Positions 23,018-35,439 are shown, numbered from the stretch's first letter. The stretch: DNA of 64,000 nt from Lanius collurio (GCA_020086605.1 JACBWW010000007.1:24636956-24700955), one strand, 5' to 3'. Notes: generated by a model from the letters alone, not told the origin. Program-made: numbers and translations.

Positions 23018-24072
23018 TCCTTAGTTCATGTCCTTTTTCATGTTCTTGTGTTTGAAACTGGAGTTTGACTTATTTTACTGGGTAGAAGTTGGCTGTTTTC
23101 CTGGGATAGTCACTTGGGTGCCCTGTGGCTTTATTTTCCCAATTTTTGCTGAATGAAGAGCAGAGCTGTAAGAAGCAACAGTCTTTGAAAGCAATGAAGG
23201 CAAGATCTGGAGGATAACAATGCAGAGATGAAAACAACAGGTTTTAAGCACACAAGAGGAACTGGGTTGCTGCATCTTGACTTCTACAAGACAGCAATAC
23301 AAAAACATGTTTTCATACTCTCCTGTCTCTTCCCTGGGTTACATTCATCAGTGTTACATGACTTAGCAGTTGTTACTAATGTCACCTATTATATTTTACA
23401 GACATAATGTTGAGTGCATGTATGCAGAAATTAATGTTTATATTGATTGTAAGTCTGTAGTAATATTAAAGCACATTTTAAACTGTTTAGAAAATAGGTT
23501 ATTTTCACCCTACAAAAAGGGGCAAAAAGTCTTCCTTTTGTCTAGTTTAGATATTTTACCTTTCCTTCCTTCATTAATCCTTATGAATATGGAAAAAACT
23601 AATTATTTCAGTGAGCTAATTCTGACTAAATCCTGTGATGCAGAACAGCATGTGAAACTGCTTGTGCCATTTTTTTACTCAGGTCTGCAAGAGAAAAGGG
23701 AAAAAAAAGAGCATATATCATGGATTATATTTTGCTTCAGGCATTTTCTGACCTACTGTGTTATGATTTGGCAGTTACATAAAAAAATTAAAAGCTATTT
23801 GGCTTCTTACAAAATACATTTTATAAAAATAGAAAACACCAGTAATTCAGACTATAGAATTGCTTTAGATGGATGATTATTCTGAAGATTTTAATAGTCT
23901 AATAAGAACCTAATCAAATTACATGTTGAAATGAAGTTTAATATTTTCCAAATAGATTACAGAAAGGGAATTGCATTTGTCAGTGCAGCACCCTTCCTTC
24001 TCAGTTAGCACACACATTTAGAACCTATAAAATTTTGACTAAACAAGCGTGTCCCAGAGGAAACAGATATAA
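23018..24072. other. Unique AT-rich noncoding DNA
   Basis: A 168-codon plus-strand frame at 23370-23876 is rich in isoleucine, leucine, phenylalanine and lysine, as expected from AT-rich sequence, and shows no recognised motif. I see no gene. Confidence 0.5.
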
Positions 24073-24306
24073 CCAGATAATGATGATATCCATGTTGCCC
24101 ACTTAACGAGAGGATCACCAACTGCAATGCAAAGTCTTGTCAGAGTAGCTGTAAGGACCAGTTACCACTTTGTTTCCCAGTTACAGCTTCTGCAGATATT
24201 TAATGGGTTCAAGGCAAGTCCTGGTTGGATTGAAAGGTGGCCTAACTATCACAAATTTGGGACAGTTGCAGGAACATTGGCTGGTCCTTTTGAGCTCTCA
24301 GTGTGA
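24073..24306 (+). pseudogene. Open fragment weakly like a CENP-B/Tigger helix-turn-helix
   Basis: A stop-to-stop frame of 77 codons ends at the TGA at 24304-24306. Residues from 24208 read FKASPGWIERW, which resembles the F-x-A-S-x-G-W-(L/I)-x-R-(F/W) signature in the DNA-binding domain of CENP-B, jerky and Tigger-family transposases. What follows (NYHKFGTVAGTLAGPF) is a poor match to those families. The reading frame carries no credible start near a promoter. If real, it is a scrap of an old pogo/Tigger-type DNA transposon or a domesticated gene's retrocopy; chance resemblance is just as likely. Confidence 0.15.
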
Positions 24307-27279
24307 GGTTGAGAGCGATCCCAGAGTTGCTTTTGCTAGGTGATGGAGCCTCCAAAGCAATATGGTGCCTTGGAGCAGACCATGAAGGACAAAGGGCTGC
24401 GAGAGCGGTCTCGGATTAGTCCCATCATCTTCTCAGGCCCTAAATGAAGAGGACTGGAAGCAGCAATTCAGGTCAGAGCTTTTTGGTTACAAGACATGTC
24501 CAGATAAAGCATCTGACTTTCAAATGGGTATGATCTCCTTGAACTTGTCACTTCTTTGACAATTATAGGTCAGTACCTGAAGCCCACACTCCTGACCCAT
24601 GGGAAGAGATGAATGTACTTGCTGGCCATTCAACCTGTATCGTTTTAAATCTATTATTTAAATAAACTATTTATATAAGATAAGTGATCCTACAGCCAGA
24701 AAGGGACTAAATGGGATACTGAAGGTAGGGTTAGGCCATCAGTATACTGCCCTTTCCACATCTCTCCAAGTATACTCATAAAATAAACATTCATGCCTAT
24801 CAAGAGCTGAGTTCTGCAAGATTTTATTTTGAATATGGAAAAAAAAGCCTAAGTTTTTCTCCCCAATGAGTACGAAGTACAAGTTAGGAAAAGGCTGAGG
24901 AAGAAGCTACAGCAAGAACGAGTGTAACCATCCCCTGGCATTTGTATAACACTCTCCTGATCCTTTGCTTCTGATTTAATTTTGTGTTATTACACTTTGG
25001 ATAGTATGTTATAGTTTACACAGCGGGAATGAAAACTTGTTTTGTTCTGTGCCTGAAATGGCCTAAGGGTGTGCTTTGACAAGATGCTAAGAATTGCTGA
25101 TCCACATTCAGCAGGTGCAGGTGGAGCTGGTTCGGTGCCTTCATGCTGAGCGCTGGCTCAGCACCCAGAGTGCCATCAACACCATAGGACTTTTGATGAA
25201 TGAATTTATGAATTTCTCTGATATCCATGTTCTGAAGGTATCATGAGAAGAACTGCTGAAATTGAGTGAGTGCGTTTCAGGTAGGGAGATGTGAGAGCAG
25301 GAAGGGAGATGAGAATAGTTCTCTTCAGGTGCCCAAATTTTTGCATTAAAAAAATGGTAGTTTAAAAGATCTGCAACCCTGATGGACTGTTAAATGCACT
25401 ATTTTACCATGTTCTTTAAATACTAGGGTAAGAAATAGCCTCTTCTCCATGCTTTATGAATAATTTTTCAAAATAGATCTTGGAGAGAAACATTTTCTTT
25501 TTTTTTTTTTTGTTGTTTATCTTCTGTCCTGGAAAATAAAATGGGAATGAGAACACAATTAACTTTCTGACCATTTTTTTCTTTTTCCATTTTACTGATG
25601 TTCTAAGTTTTTGGCTACTAAAATGACATCTGTGGCCCAAAAAACTAGAGAAAAAAAGAGGAGGATTGTGAAGCAGAAAGAAAGGGGAAGCCTTTCTTTG
25701 CCTTATGTGACCAAAGGAAAAATACAACTTTCTACTATTCAGCGATTAACTAGAAGTTTTTCTTAAAGCTGCTTGTGTAGGATCTACCTTTTTCCTTAAA
25801 GTCTCAAAAATGTAAGATGAGGGAATTAGATAGAAGAGTCAAAGAGGATCTTCCAGCCTGAGATTTTTGTGCCTTAATCTAAATTTATAGTTATACATTT
25901 TTAGGCTTTATATTAGTAAAATTTTTTATGTTTGTTTCAGTTAAGTCATTTCCAAAAACCCCCTGTAGAATAGATGACCTTTTCTGAGTTAGTAATATTT
26001 TTGTGAGGGTAACTCTCTGTATGCGAGTCATGTCTATAGCGTTGCCAATGGCACCATGAAGGTACATTTTACCATTGATATACGAAACCTAAGAAATCTC
26101 TTATCTTCATGGTACTTGATTGATAAGCCTACTGTACTGCTTCTATTCAGCACATACTAAAGGTATTGCAATAGATGTATTAATACAGCAAGATAATTTT
26201 ATTGATACTAATTTTAAAAATATTTTCATACTATCTATCAATGAGTGTCATTCATCTTAACATCTAAATGCTCAAGTGGCTGTATTACTTATTAGTCTGT
26301 TCTCATGTTTTGATTTACCTGTGCAGAAGAATTAGTAATATGTCAGTGTAGAAAAAAGCTGAATAGAGTAGTGGAATTATGAAAAAATTATTGGCATCTG
26401 TTTTTTTTTTATTTTAGCCATAATTGTGTTCTGAAAATTTTGTTGTTTCCATTTTTTTAAAGAATTAAGATACCACGGTTAACCTACTGGCACTTAAATT
26501 GTGTGCCATCAAAGCTGCGTTTATTCTTTTCCCATGCCTTTGTGAAGAATGAACTCACTTTGTGTGGTTAACAGTTCAGTTTGGGTGCTAGGTCTTTGCT
26601 TTCCTAATGGCATGTATCACCTTTGACATTCCTTTTGTGTTAGAAATTTGCTGCCTCCCAGCTGCTGCAGGGAGCTCGGGAACTGCTGCAAAGGGCAGTT
26701 CTCTGCTGTGGCCCAGCGAGTGGGAAACCTTGTACGTGTTCTGCTCCATGGAGTAGCTTCTGCTTCACCAATCGACCCTGGCCCCTTGGTGATTCCATTT
26801 TATTGCAGAATTCAGAAGTACATATTTATGTCCATTTTTAGTAGGGCTCTCAATGACGACCAAGATGTCTGTTCTGCCACAGGAGAGATGCCTGAGGAGG
26901 TTGATTCCTTTTGGTGAAGGAAAGACTTTGGACACGGCCATAACTGGCAAAGTAGCTGAGGAATGTCCCTTCTCTCAAATACAAGCTTCAGCTTCTTGGG
27001 AAAGGGTTTCAGGGAGGTATTTTACTTGAAAAAGGGAGAGCAGTGAAAAAGTGTCCATGAGTTTAATGTTGGTATTCTTTCTTGGTCTCTTCTGACAGAT
27101 GTTCCTGCTGTCACCCACAGCCAAATGTTTAGCAGAATTGCCAACTGCAGATCCAAGAAACATCTTAAAAAGCCCTTACTGAGATATTTTAAAATTGTCT
27201 GGGGCTGGGGAATAAAACAAGAGAAGTTCACAGATGTAGAGGCCGGTGGGCCTGCTGAGAAAGCTTCCCCAGAATGCTC
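24307..27279. other. Unique noncoding DNA with short T-rich runs
   Basis: No gene was recognised. T runs occur at 25499-25511 and 26400-26411. The segment 26640-26940 is locally GC-richer with open frames on both strands but no identifiable protein. A plus-strand acceptor near 27097 opens onto 27 codons beginning MFLLSPTAKC with no donor. Confidence 0.5.
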
Positions 27280-27601
27280 TGTTCTGTTATGTTAATGTTC
27301 CCCAGTTCTGCTCCCCTGGTTGTCTCCGTTGGTGGCTACAACCCCTGTTACTTGAGACACCCTGGGAGTTGCTTCATCAGTTCCCCTACCCTGAACCCCT
27401 CATTGTTCTCCCCCAGAGACTTCCCTGAACCCTTGCAGGGGTGCAGACACATTAAGTCTCTCCTGTAGAACCCTGTGCAAAGACTCTTGCTGCTCATTTC
27501 ACCCTTGGACTGTTTTAGCCAGCTCTCCGGTCAGTGTGTGCAAGTGTGCTGCCTGCGCCGGACAACTTTCTCCTGGAGATGCTTTCAGGAAGGTCGCTAC
27601 A
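27280..27601 (+). mobile_element. Second LTR-like element, same family, opposite orientation
   Basis: The start TGTTCTGTTATGTTAATG aligns with the TGTCCTGTTACATTAAT start of the minus-strand LTR. The two also share 'gcaaagactctt' with flanking similarity and a 'gccggaca' block near the 3' end. The polyadenylation signal of the first copy corresponds to a degenerate 'attaag' here, and no clear TATA box remains, so this copy is more decayed. The end at 27601 (gctaca) is a best guess. No internal retroviral sequence lies alongside. The opposite orientations rule out a simple provirus with paired LTRs. Confidence 0.5.
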
Positions 27602-27648
27602 TGGAACCAGAGGAGAAAGCGACACACAGATACAGATAAAAGATTCTA

Positions 27649-27695
27649 TTTATTCTAATCTGAATCCATCATGGATGGATACAGATTAGAGTAAA
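27649..27695. other. 47-nt near-perfect inverted repeat (hairpin)
   Basis: The outer arms tctaatctg (27654-27662) and cagattaga (27682-27690) and the inner arms atccatc (27664-27670) and gatggat (27674-27680) pair around a three-base loop, with one A.A mismatch. Pairing extends outward to 27649/27695 through one G.T pair, about 21 pairs in all. It could form a cruciform or an RNA hairpin. It is shorter than a typical pre-miRNA stem, and no transcript evidence is visible. It sits 48 bases past the LTR. Confidence 0.75.
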
Positions 27696-27856
27696 GTAGT
27701 AAATGAAGAAAGCAAATATGTTCATATTCATGTGGAAATGGTGTAAGATGGGCAAGTTTATATTTTATGTGCCGTATATCCTCTGTTTTGACATTTCATA
27801 GAAAAATATTCCCCAGCTTCTAACTGAAGGCCAAACAGGAGTTCAGATATTCTGTT

Positions 27857-28218
27857 AATCATAGAATCATAGATTTTTCTGGGTTGGAAGGGACACATCA
27901 GGATCATCAAGTCCAGCTCTTGGCCCTATACAGGACACCCCAAGAACACCACCATGTGCCTGAGAGGATTGTCCAAATGCTTCTTGAACTCTGTCAGGCT
28001 TGGTGCTGTGACCACTTCCCTTGGGAGCCTGTTCCAGTGCCCAACCACCCTCAAAATGAAAAGCCTTTTCCTGATATTTGACCCAAACCTCCCCTGTCTC
28101 AGCTTCAGGCCATTCCCTTAGGTCCTGTCACTTGTCTCAAGAGTGAAGGGGTTGGTACATGCCCCTCCACGTCCTTGTGAGGATGTTGAAGACAACAATG
28201 AGGGCACCCCTTGGTACT
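27857..28218 (-). mobile_element. CR1 LINE, 3' end of about 360 bp
   Basis: In reverse orientation the sequence begins with 'atcatagaatcatag' and 'gggttggaaggg', the complement of the CR1 terminus. It runs back through the 3' UTR and into the C-terminal ORF2 segment, stopping at the complement of 'aggggtgccctcattg'. It is among the best preserved copies here. The 65-codon plus-strand frame inside is an antisense artefact. The downstream-most part is closely similar to the fragment at 51166-51280, indicating one subfamily. Confidence 0.95.
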
Positions 28219-31200
28219 AAGAGTATGTAATTTCACATGATCATACTACAGCATCATTTAGTACAACAATAAACCCAATCCACCACTAAACCATGTTCCT
28301 GAGCAGTTCATCATAATAAGTTAATGCTTGGGTATTAGTGCAGATACCCCATGTGCAGATGTGTATTGTATACTCAGAGTAGTGCAGGCAGGGGCTGTAG
28401 ATTCCCACATCTTCTTAAATATGTATTAGTCATAAATACCGAGATTTTTAGTTTTAAATGAAAGCAGTGGAAAAACCTGTTATTACCTAAACTACATACA
28501 AAGTAAAACCACATTTTCTTTCATTGGTAAACTGCAATATTAAGAGTGTTCCATTTGTAATTAGTACTTTTCTATGTCATTCTTCAAAACTGACTAATTG
28601 AAGAAGAAATGCTGGACGCTGCAAGATACAGACAGTATCTCTGGAACTCTGGCACTTCCTACTTAAAAGGTGCTGCCATTGCTGCAACAAGGAAAAGTTA
28701 ATATATTTAGCCATGCTTGATTGCTGTTTTTTGTTTAATAATGTTCATTATTCATGTGAGTATTAAAAAAAATTTGAAAAACAGCTTGTATTTGTGACTG
28801 TCTAAAAGGTTATCCTACTTTCAAAACTTCCTATTAAAAAATTTTTGTATTACAAACTGATAGCAAACAATCAAACACATAATTCTCCTGTATCATTGGA
28901 AAAACATCTTTTTATATCCTTAAAAAGAAGACAAAGAAACTAAACATGAAAAAGATGGTCCTAAATAGAAACCTAACAGAATGCAAGACCTCCTATATAG
29001 AATAAATGGATAGTTCTTCTCTAATTAGTTGAGTATTTTTATAGATTTAAGTTAAAGAACAAGTGCAAGAAAAATAATAAAGAATCCCAAAATGACCTGT
29101 TGGCTCAATTCCTGGGGAGCAGTGATAATTCTAAAATTATGTGCCACTAATCTTGCTTTTTGACATTTAAATTGTCTTTCCTTTTGGGGCATGAAAATTC
29201 ATTGTTTTCCTTTAACTTCTCTGTGAGAAAGTGGAGAGGAGTAGCATTGAATGCTGGCACGCTTGAGAGAGCTGGGGAGCAGTTGTGGAGCAGTAATCTG
29301 TCTTGCATATTGCAATATCTAAGTGGGTAATGATGATTAATGTTCAGCAGGATGCTGTGTGCTGTAGAGATGATGCCTCTTCTGTTCGATCTGTATGCAG
29401 ACAGAGTCCTGCAAAAGCTGTAAGAAAGTCAGGACGATTTGCTTTGGCACAGCCTTGTTAGCACCAGGATTTCTTACATGTAGGTTGTCTGCTGCTAGCA
29501 TATTAGGGTTTTTTAAAGTAATTTTGGTTGTTTGGACCCTTGATTTGCTCTTCTTTTTGCTAGAAAGAGACTGTTTGGCAGTTTTTGTTTGTTTGGGATT
29601 GGATGGAAGTGTGGTGTGGGGGGTTAAGTATGGAGTGGAGAGAGCTGGGAAACTGCTGCAGCTATGTGGGTTAATACCCAATCTAAATGTAACTCGGTCA
29701 CATTCAAATATCACTCATTTGAAAAGAGGGAAGGCTAGACTGAGAATGATCTGTTGTTTTGGCTTTAAGTGCTCCTGTATGCATCTGATTCTCTCCAGCA
29801 CGAAGGGTCACAGTTGCAAGTACATGTGCAGTCTGTCTGAAGTGCTTTCATGCATACGTGTAGTGGGAGGGATTAGTTGAAAGGGGACGTGTCTGCAAAA
29901 TCAAGTTTTTAGGAGAAATCTTTGCCCCTCAAAAATCAGATTTATAATGTTTTATCGTGTTGAATATGGGAGCTTCTTTCTGTGAAGAGCTACAGATGAT
30001 GGAGCAAGCTGTGGAAGGAGCCAGCTGGAGTCCACGAGTGGGGAACCCAACATGATGCAGGTGCCTGGCCTAGGTGGGGAGACTTCTGTGAACTTACTGC
30101 ATGATATCCTGATCCCTGTGACAATTTACAGCATTTGGCTTTGAATTTACTCTGTTGAGAACCATCACTGAGACTGGCACTTTGAAATGTTGCCATACTG
30201 TGTCATTGCTCCAGATTGCAGCAACTCAGCAAAGATAATTTACTAGTCTGTACTGCTGCAAGCTAATGCATGAGTTACCTGATGGTGAAATATGATCGCT
30301 TTTAAGAAATGATAATGTTTTAAGTGAAAATAGTTTTTCTCTTGATGTCTCTAAACTGTGGAAGAAAATAAGTGCAGCAGCTGCATGACAATAGCACCCT
30401 GTTAATCTGCAATAGCTAAGGTAGGAACAACAGCCTGATAGGACTTGCTGCTTACAATAAATATTCAAATTTATATAATAACAAACAGCCTGAGGGTGAG
30501 ATATTCAGCATTTGACTGTTTGAGAAAATAATTTCATACTGTCGATATGGAATAAGTAACACCTTATTGCAGTGTGTGGATGGATTAGATTGGTTGTTTT
30601 AAAATCACTTGAGGAATACAATGATCAAATAGTCAACTCTTTTTAAAGTTGACTGGGGAAATTTTGAGGCAGTTTAGGCTGTTCTGTAAAACCATATTAT
30701 TAATAGTGGGAATGTAAAAAGCTTATAATTTGTCTGTTACCTTTCTGCGCCTTAAAAAATAATTATATTGGTAAGTACTAAACAGAATTCATTTATTATA
30801 TCCTTTCTGTAAAACCTTTACTTTGGACTAGCACTGTTTGACATAATTCCATTAACAGTGTGGAACACAATGTGGCATCAAACTGCCACAAACTGAGAAC
30901 TGGCTAACTAGTAATTCTCAAAATAATAACAAAAAAGCAGTGTTGGAGAGGGGCAAGTGGTGTGACCCAGGAAATACCCTGTTAGGTAGCCTTGGCTGAG
31001 GGAGCTTGCTAGCACAGGTGTGGCAGGAGATGAGAAGTCCCAGATGTGACAAGCTGTCCTCCTGCTGTCTGTGCAGGCTGTTGTACCTGGGTGGCCTTGG
31101 TGTCCCAGCACTCTGATTGCAATGAGATACGCTTCTCCACAGCAAGCACAAATATCCCTGTTTTGGAATGAGGCATGTTGAGTGCTTTTATTTTATCTAC

Positions 31201-31986
31201 TGAAGCTCATATTGCATTATATGAAGCCCAGAGGGACCTTTAGCCCTTGTACTTTTATCTGCTCGCTGTAGGCTGTTCAAATAGGCTGTCCCCTGACTGT
31301 GTCCCCTAATGTGTGACTGAGACCTGCCTGTTTCAGAAGCATATTTGTTCTTTGCATTCTTGAGAGATGCCATGGCTCTTATACTGCTTTTACTCTTGTA
31401 ATATAGATGAATGTGAATACCTTCTCTCCTGCCTTTATATGAATTTGTCTGACTTTAGTGTCAACTTTTGTCTCTTGTTGTTCTCTTGCGCTATGAGATT
31501 GAAGTGCCTTTTTCAGGCCTGCTGTTACTTTGCATTTGAGTCATGTGCATCTGCTGTTTGTTTGTGAATCCAGTCACAGTGTCCAAGTCTCACAGACCAG
31601 CTGCTTCTCTCTTTTCTCTGGATACAGTTTATGGCTCTCTGCTGCATCTCTTGGAATATGGAGACTCAAGCTAGACCCCACATTTCAGTATTGATCTCAG
31701 GTCTTCCCTCTGTAACTGCGGGTCGCTCTTCCCTTTTGGTACATATGGGCCTTTCAGTCATACTCATGAGCTCATTTTGTGGGGAGGTTCATGGGAAGCT
31801 CCTGCTCTGTTGCTGCTACTGCCCACAGAAGGTCTTTTTCCAACACTGTTCTGTATGTCAGACTTTAATTCACCATCCCCAGATGCATGAGCCTGTCTAT
31901 GTAATTTAAGATTTTAGTCAACAGTTTAAAAACTGTAGCCAGCAGGTTGAGGGAAGTGATTCTTATACATTTTATTAAGTTAACCT
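28219..31986. other. Unique AT-rich noncoding DNA
   Basis: No gene, repeat family or array was recognised. A 161-codon plus-strand frame at 29395-29880 is cysteine- and leucine-rich, overlaps a 125-codon antisense frame, and has no known motif. The segment 30.95-31.12 kb is somewhat GC-richer. Confidence 0.5.
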
Positions 31987-32513
31987 TCTATTCATCTCTC
32001 ATGAGACCTCACCCAGAGCTATGCGTCCAACTCTGGCATCCTCAGCACAGGAAAGACATGGATCTGTTGGAGCAAATGCAGAGGAGGACCACAAAGATGA
32101 TCAGAGAGCTGGAGCACCTCTTATGAGAACAGTTCGAGAGGGCTGGGATTGTTCAGCCTGGGGAAGAGAAGGCACTGGGCTGACAGCAGCCTTCCAGTTC
32201 CTGAAGGGAGCTACGAGAGAGCAGGAGAGAGACTTTTTACAAGGGCATGTAGTGACAGGACAATGGGGAATGGTTTTGAGCTGAAGGAGGATAGATTTTG
32301 AGTAGATATAAGGAAAGAATTCTTTCCAGTGAGTGTGATGAGGCACTGGAAGAGTTGCTCAGAAAACTTGTGGACTCCCTATCCCTGAAAGTGCTAAAGG
32401 CCAGGTTGGGTGGGGCTTTGAACAATCTAGTGTAGTGGAAGGGGGAGTTGGAACTAGATGGTATTTTGGTTCCCCTCCAACCCAGACCATTCTGTTATTC
32501 TATGATTGTATGA
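31987..32513 (+). mobile_element. CR1 LINE, 3' end with ORF2 C-terminal remnant
   Basis: The first part translates as [20 protein letters not shown] (from about 31999), matching the conserved ORF2 C-terminal block of CR1. It is followed by the expected '[10 protein letters not shown]' stretch, after which a stop breaks the frame. The 3' UTR ends in 'tctgttattctatgattg', the CR1 terminus. About 18 bases are deleted before 'ttggaactagatgg'. It is 5' truncated and noncoding. It belongs to a different subfamily from the 27.9-kb copy, judging by the 'tagtggaag' block. Confidence 0.95.
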
Positions 32514-33059
32514 AAAAGCTTAGTTTAAATGGCCAAAATAGCTGAATTTCTTTTTAAGTACTTCATCCAACATTTGCATCAGACCTTTTTACCTTTAGAT
32601 CTGCAAGGTACCCATGCTTGAAACACATTGTGATATAAACCAGGAATTGAAATAGTTCTTTTATTGTTTTGTTTTCATTGAACCCAGTCAGTGCTGAGGG
32701 AGTAAGATGATAGTTCAGTGATTAATTTGGCTTTATTTTTTATAGTGAATTCCTAAGTGAAGCCAATCTGGAGATCCTTTTGGTAAAGAACTGCTAATTT
32801 TTCTCCTAAAATATGATTTTCTTCTTGTATGCACACACCTACACATGCAGAATTAAAGTTTTGTACAGATTCCAATGGTAATTTTTAGACAGAATTTTCA
32901 AAGTTTTGACATTTTAATTTTTTGGTAAACAAAAAACCCTCATGATATAAATGAGGATTTTCCAAAATAACTCAGCATTTTGTCTGGAAGACTTGTGAAA
33001 ATGAAAAGTATTTCCAGGCTTATGTAATGGGAACAATACAATTAAAAATAGATGAGTCT
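32514..33059. other. Unique AT-rich noncoding DNA
   Basis: Nothing recognisable was found. Confidence 0.5.
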
Positions 33060-33530
33060 ATTTTATTGTTTCAACATGGTATATTTTTAGTTTTCTATAC
33101 TTCTTTTACATACTTCCATGTTTCTGTCTGTAGAAAATGTCAACAACACTCTAATTAATTGTTCTACTGTGTAAAGATGAGTAGGCTTTTTATATATGAG
33201 CAGCACCAAACTGCTACTATATATTTACAGAAAATCAATGAGAAAAATCTAGCTAGAATATTGTCACTTCCCAATGGAAGTAAAATTTAATTTTCACCAA
33301 TCAAAATGTCAGTTTGATGAATGTATGTAAGACTATATATACACCAAACTGCAGAGTTCATTATACTAATATAAATTACAGAGTTATCATTATGTTAATT
33401 ACATAATGCCTAATAAAATAAATTTGACAGAGCTTAATAATTTGGCTTTATTTGAAAAAGTGATTATTTCCAGTAGCTCCTGGGTATTAAAATCATGCTT
33501 ACCTGTTCACTGTTCTCTAAAGTGCACTTG
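33060..33530. promoter_or_regulatory. AT-rich segment, possible conserved noncoding element
   Basis: Homeodomain-type cores recur: TAATTAATT near 33152, 'gttaattacataat' near 33392, and 'ccaatcaaaatg' near 33297. At 33500-33508 a minus-strand donor CAG|GTAAGC matches consensus perfectly, but the frame opening onto it contains a stop. The regulatory role is a guess from texture. Confidence 0.15.
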
Positions 33531-33669
33531 AGGGGCTCAACTCAAGCATTTGTCTATTTTGTGTCTTCATTTCCTTTTCCTTAGGTAAAAAATTTAATTC
33601 CTTCCAAGTATTTCTCTGTAAAATACACTCATATTTTGTCTTACTGCTTTGTCCTTTTCTGACTTAAAA

Positions 33670-33713
33670 TGTTTGTTAGTTTGTTTTTTGTTTTGTTTTG
33701 TTTGGATTTTTTT
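33670..33713 (+). repeat. T/G-rich simple sequence
   Basis: TTTG and TTTTG units form a tract of the same class as those at 5.4 and 14.8 kb. Confidence 0.8.
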
Positions 33714-33939
33714 CCTTCCAGAACCAGTAGAGAAAATATACACCTTGTCACTTAAAGCCTTTCTGTTTACTGTTCAGTACTTTTTCTTCTCACATGAATC
33801 TCTTGGCATCTGACAACTGAGGGGTTTTCTCCTAGGAGTTGGGTGCCCTCCCAAAACCAGAGAGAGGCAGGAGCTTGCTGATGTAACATGTCCAAGCTGG
33901 GACGGTTTGGCCAGCACAGCTTCTCAATTTCTCTCATCT

Positions 33940-34370
33940 CCCTTATGGCCCTCCCTGGTGGGATGAGAGTGGGGCTATGTCCTCCCAAAGCAGGGCTGGC
34001 TCTGGACCCGGCTTCTCAGGGCTTAAAATCCAGGGATAGAGATGGCACAACCTCTTGGGATTACCTGCTCTGCTGCCTCCCTGTCATCACAGGGAAACAG
34101 TTTCTTTCACCTGCTGGAATGTGGTCTGGTGTGTGCTACGCAGAGTGGGGGATCTGAGCTGTGTCCCTGTGTGTACATCCCAGCAGCTGCAGGATGCCTT
34201 TGCAAGACACAGTGCACACCATTGGATCCTCCAGGTCACTGATAAGGATGTTACAGGTCTCAGGACAGACCTCTGCAGTTCTCCCTCCACTTGGTGCTGG
34301 TCTCTGGGTAGGCTGAAGCTCACTCAGAGCCTGAGCATCCACCCAGCTTCTTACCTTTCTGGTTTCATTG
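33940..34370 (-). mobile_element. CR1 LINE, diverged and internally deleted
   Basis: On the minus strand, sequence around 34000-34060 resembles the CR1 3' end: 'aagaggttgtg', then 'tctatccctgga', then 'gccctgctttg'. Further upstream (plus-strand 34215-34265) the minus strand reads ILISDLEDPMVCTVS, matching the CR1 reverse-transcriptase block 'IFINDLEDGxECTLS'. The intervening ORF2 C-terminal part is shortened. Several overlapping open frames of 66-123 codons on both strands fall inside and are artefacts. Age and divergence make the ends uncertain. Confidence 0.55.
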
Positions 34371-35439
34371 AGCTCCAGTCGTTTCTCTTTCCCAGCCCTC
34401 TCCCTAAATATAGTGTAAATTTGTAATAGCAATTACAGTTGTGCTGCTTTCCCTCTCCCACCCCTCTTCTTTTTCCTGAAAAGAGACCCCGTGCATTGCA
34501 AAGCAGAAAGAATGGGAGTGAAGCAGTAACCTAAAATTTACTCAAGGGTTTTCTATACTGTGGCTCCCAGGCTTGTCTTCCTCAAAACATGCCCCATTAG
34601 TTGCCAGAGAGTAGGTAGGATAATTAAGTTCTTTCTAGAAAGATGATCATTGTGATCACTCCAAGATCCTGTACTGCGCAGTTGAACTTGTGGAGCTGTA
34701 ATGGAGTTTAACAGCTTTTATTTCCACAGTGTGTTTGTTTAAGCAGATAGCACACAGGCTTTACTGAAGTGGTAGTTGGCTTTCCTTTATTTTGGTTATC
34801 TGCTGTTGTACTCCTGTGTTTTGTGTTGAGGAGATGCAGGAAACTGAAAGGCTCTAAGAGGACATGAATTTACACATCAGCTTGAGAGAAATGCTGCAGT
34901 TTCTGGGTTTTGACAGTACAGACTTGCGTGCTGCTGACATAGTGCTTTTGAATAGGTGAGGAAAGGATAGATTTGGTTCTGTTTCTTTAATGTCTGTTAT
35001 GGTTGTTGCATTGGTGTTTAAAAAATATAGATGGTCATGCTCTCATTTCACAATTTTCCTCCTTTCTTGAGGAAATGACTGAATATGAAAACACTCTGAT
35101 TGCATTACAACAAGTAATGGCAATAATTTGGTTGACTGTAGAAGTCAGAAAAAAGTTTAGTATGAAAACCAAGAGAGTCTAAATTTCATACAGTGGTAAA
35201 TGTTGAATAACGGTTAGGTTTATACAAGGTTAAATAATTTTGTCAACACATTAGCTATAAGGATAGATGTACTGCTCAGTTCAGGAGGCCCAACCAGCAG
35301 CCTGCAAATAAGTTATGAAGAAGGCAGAACTGAGCCTTTTACTGATGCACATACCTGAAGAATGACAGATTATAATAATAAAATTGAAAAAGGGGGGGTT
35401 CTTTTGTAAGGTGTCTTGAACCATGATAGTGTGCTCCAA
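34371..35439. other. Unique noncoding DNA
   Basis: No gene or repeat family was recognised. Confidence 0.5.

Noticed and set aside
23370..23876. 168-codon plus-strand open frame
   Set aside because: Its composition is what AT-rich random DNA gives, there is no motif or signal peptide, and no splice or promoter context fits.
22548..27601. A provirus bounded by paired LTRs
   Set aside because: The two LTR-like elements are in opposite orientations, and the DNA between them shows no retroviral gag, pol or env sequence.
29395..29880. 161-codon plus-strand open frame, cysteine-rich, with a 125-codon antisense frame
   Set aside because: Cysteine spacing follows no known domain, and overlapping open frames on both strands suggest locally low stop density rather than coding.
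32021..32425. Open frames of 62-87 codons on both strands
   Set aside because: They lie inside the CR1 copy, out of frame or antisense to its ORF2 remnant.
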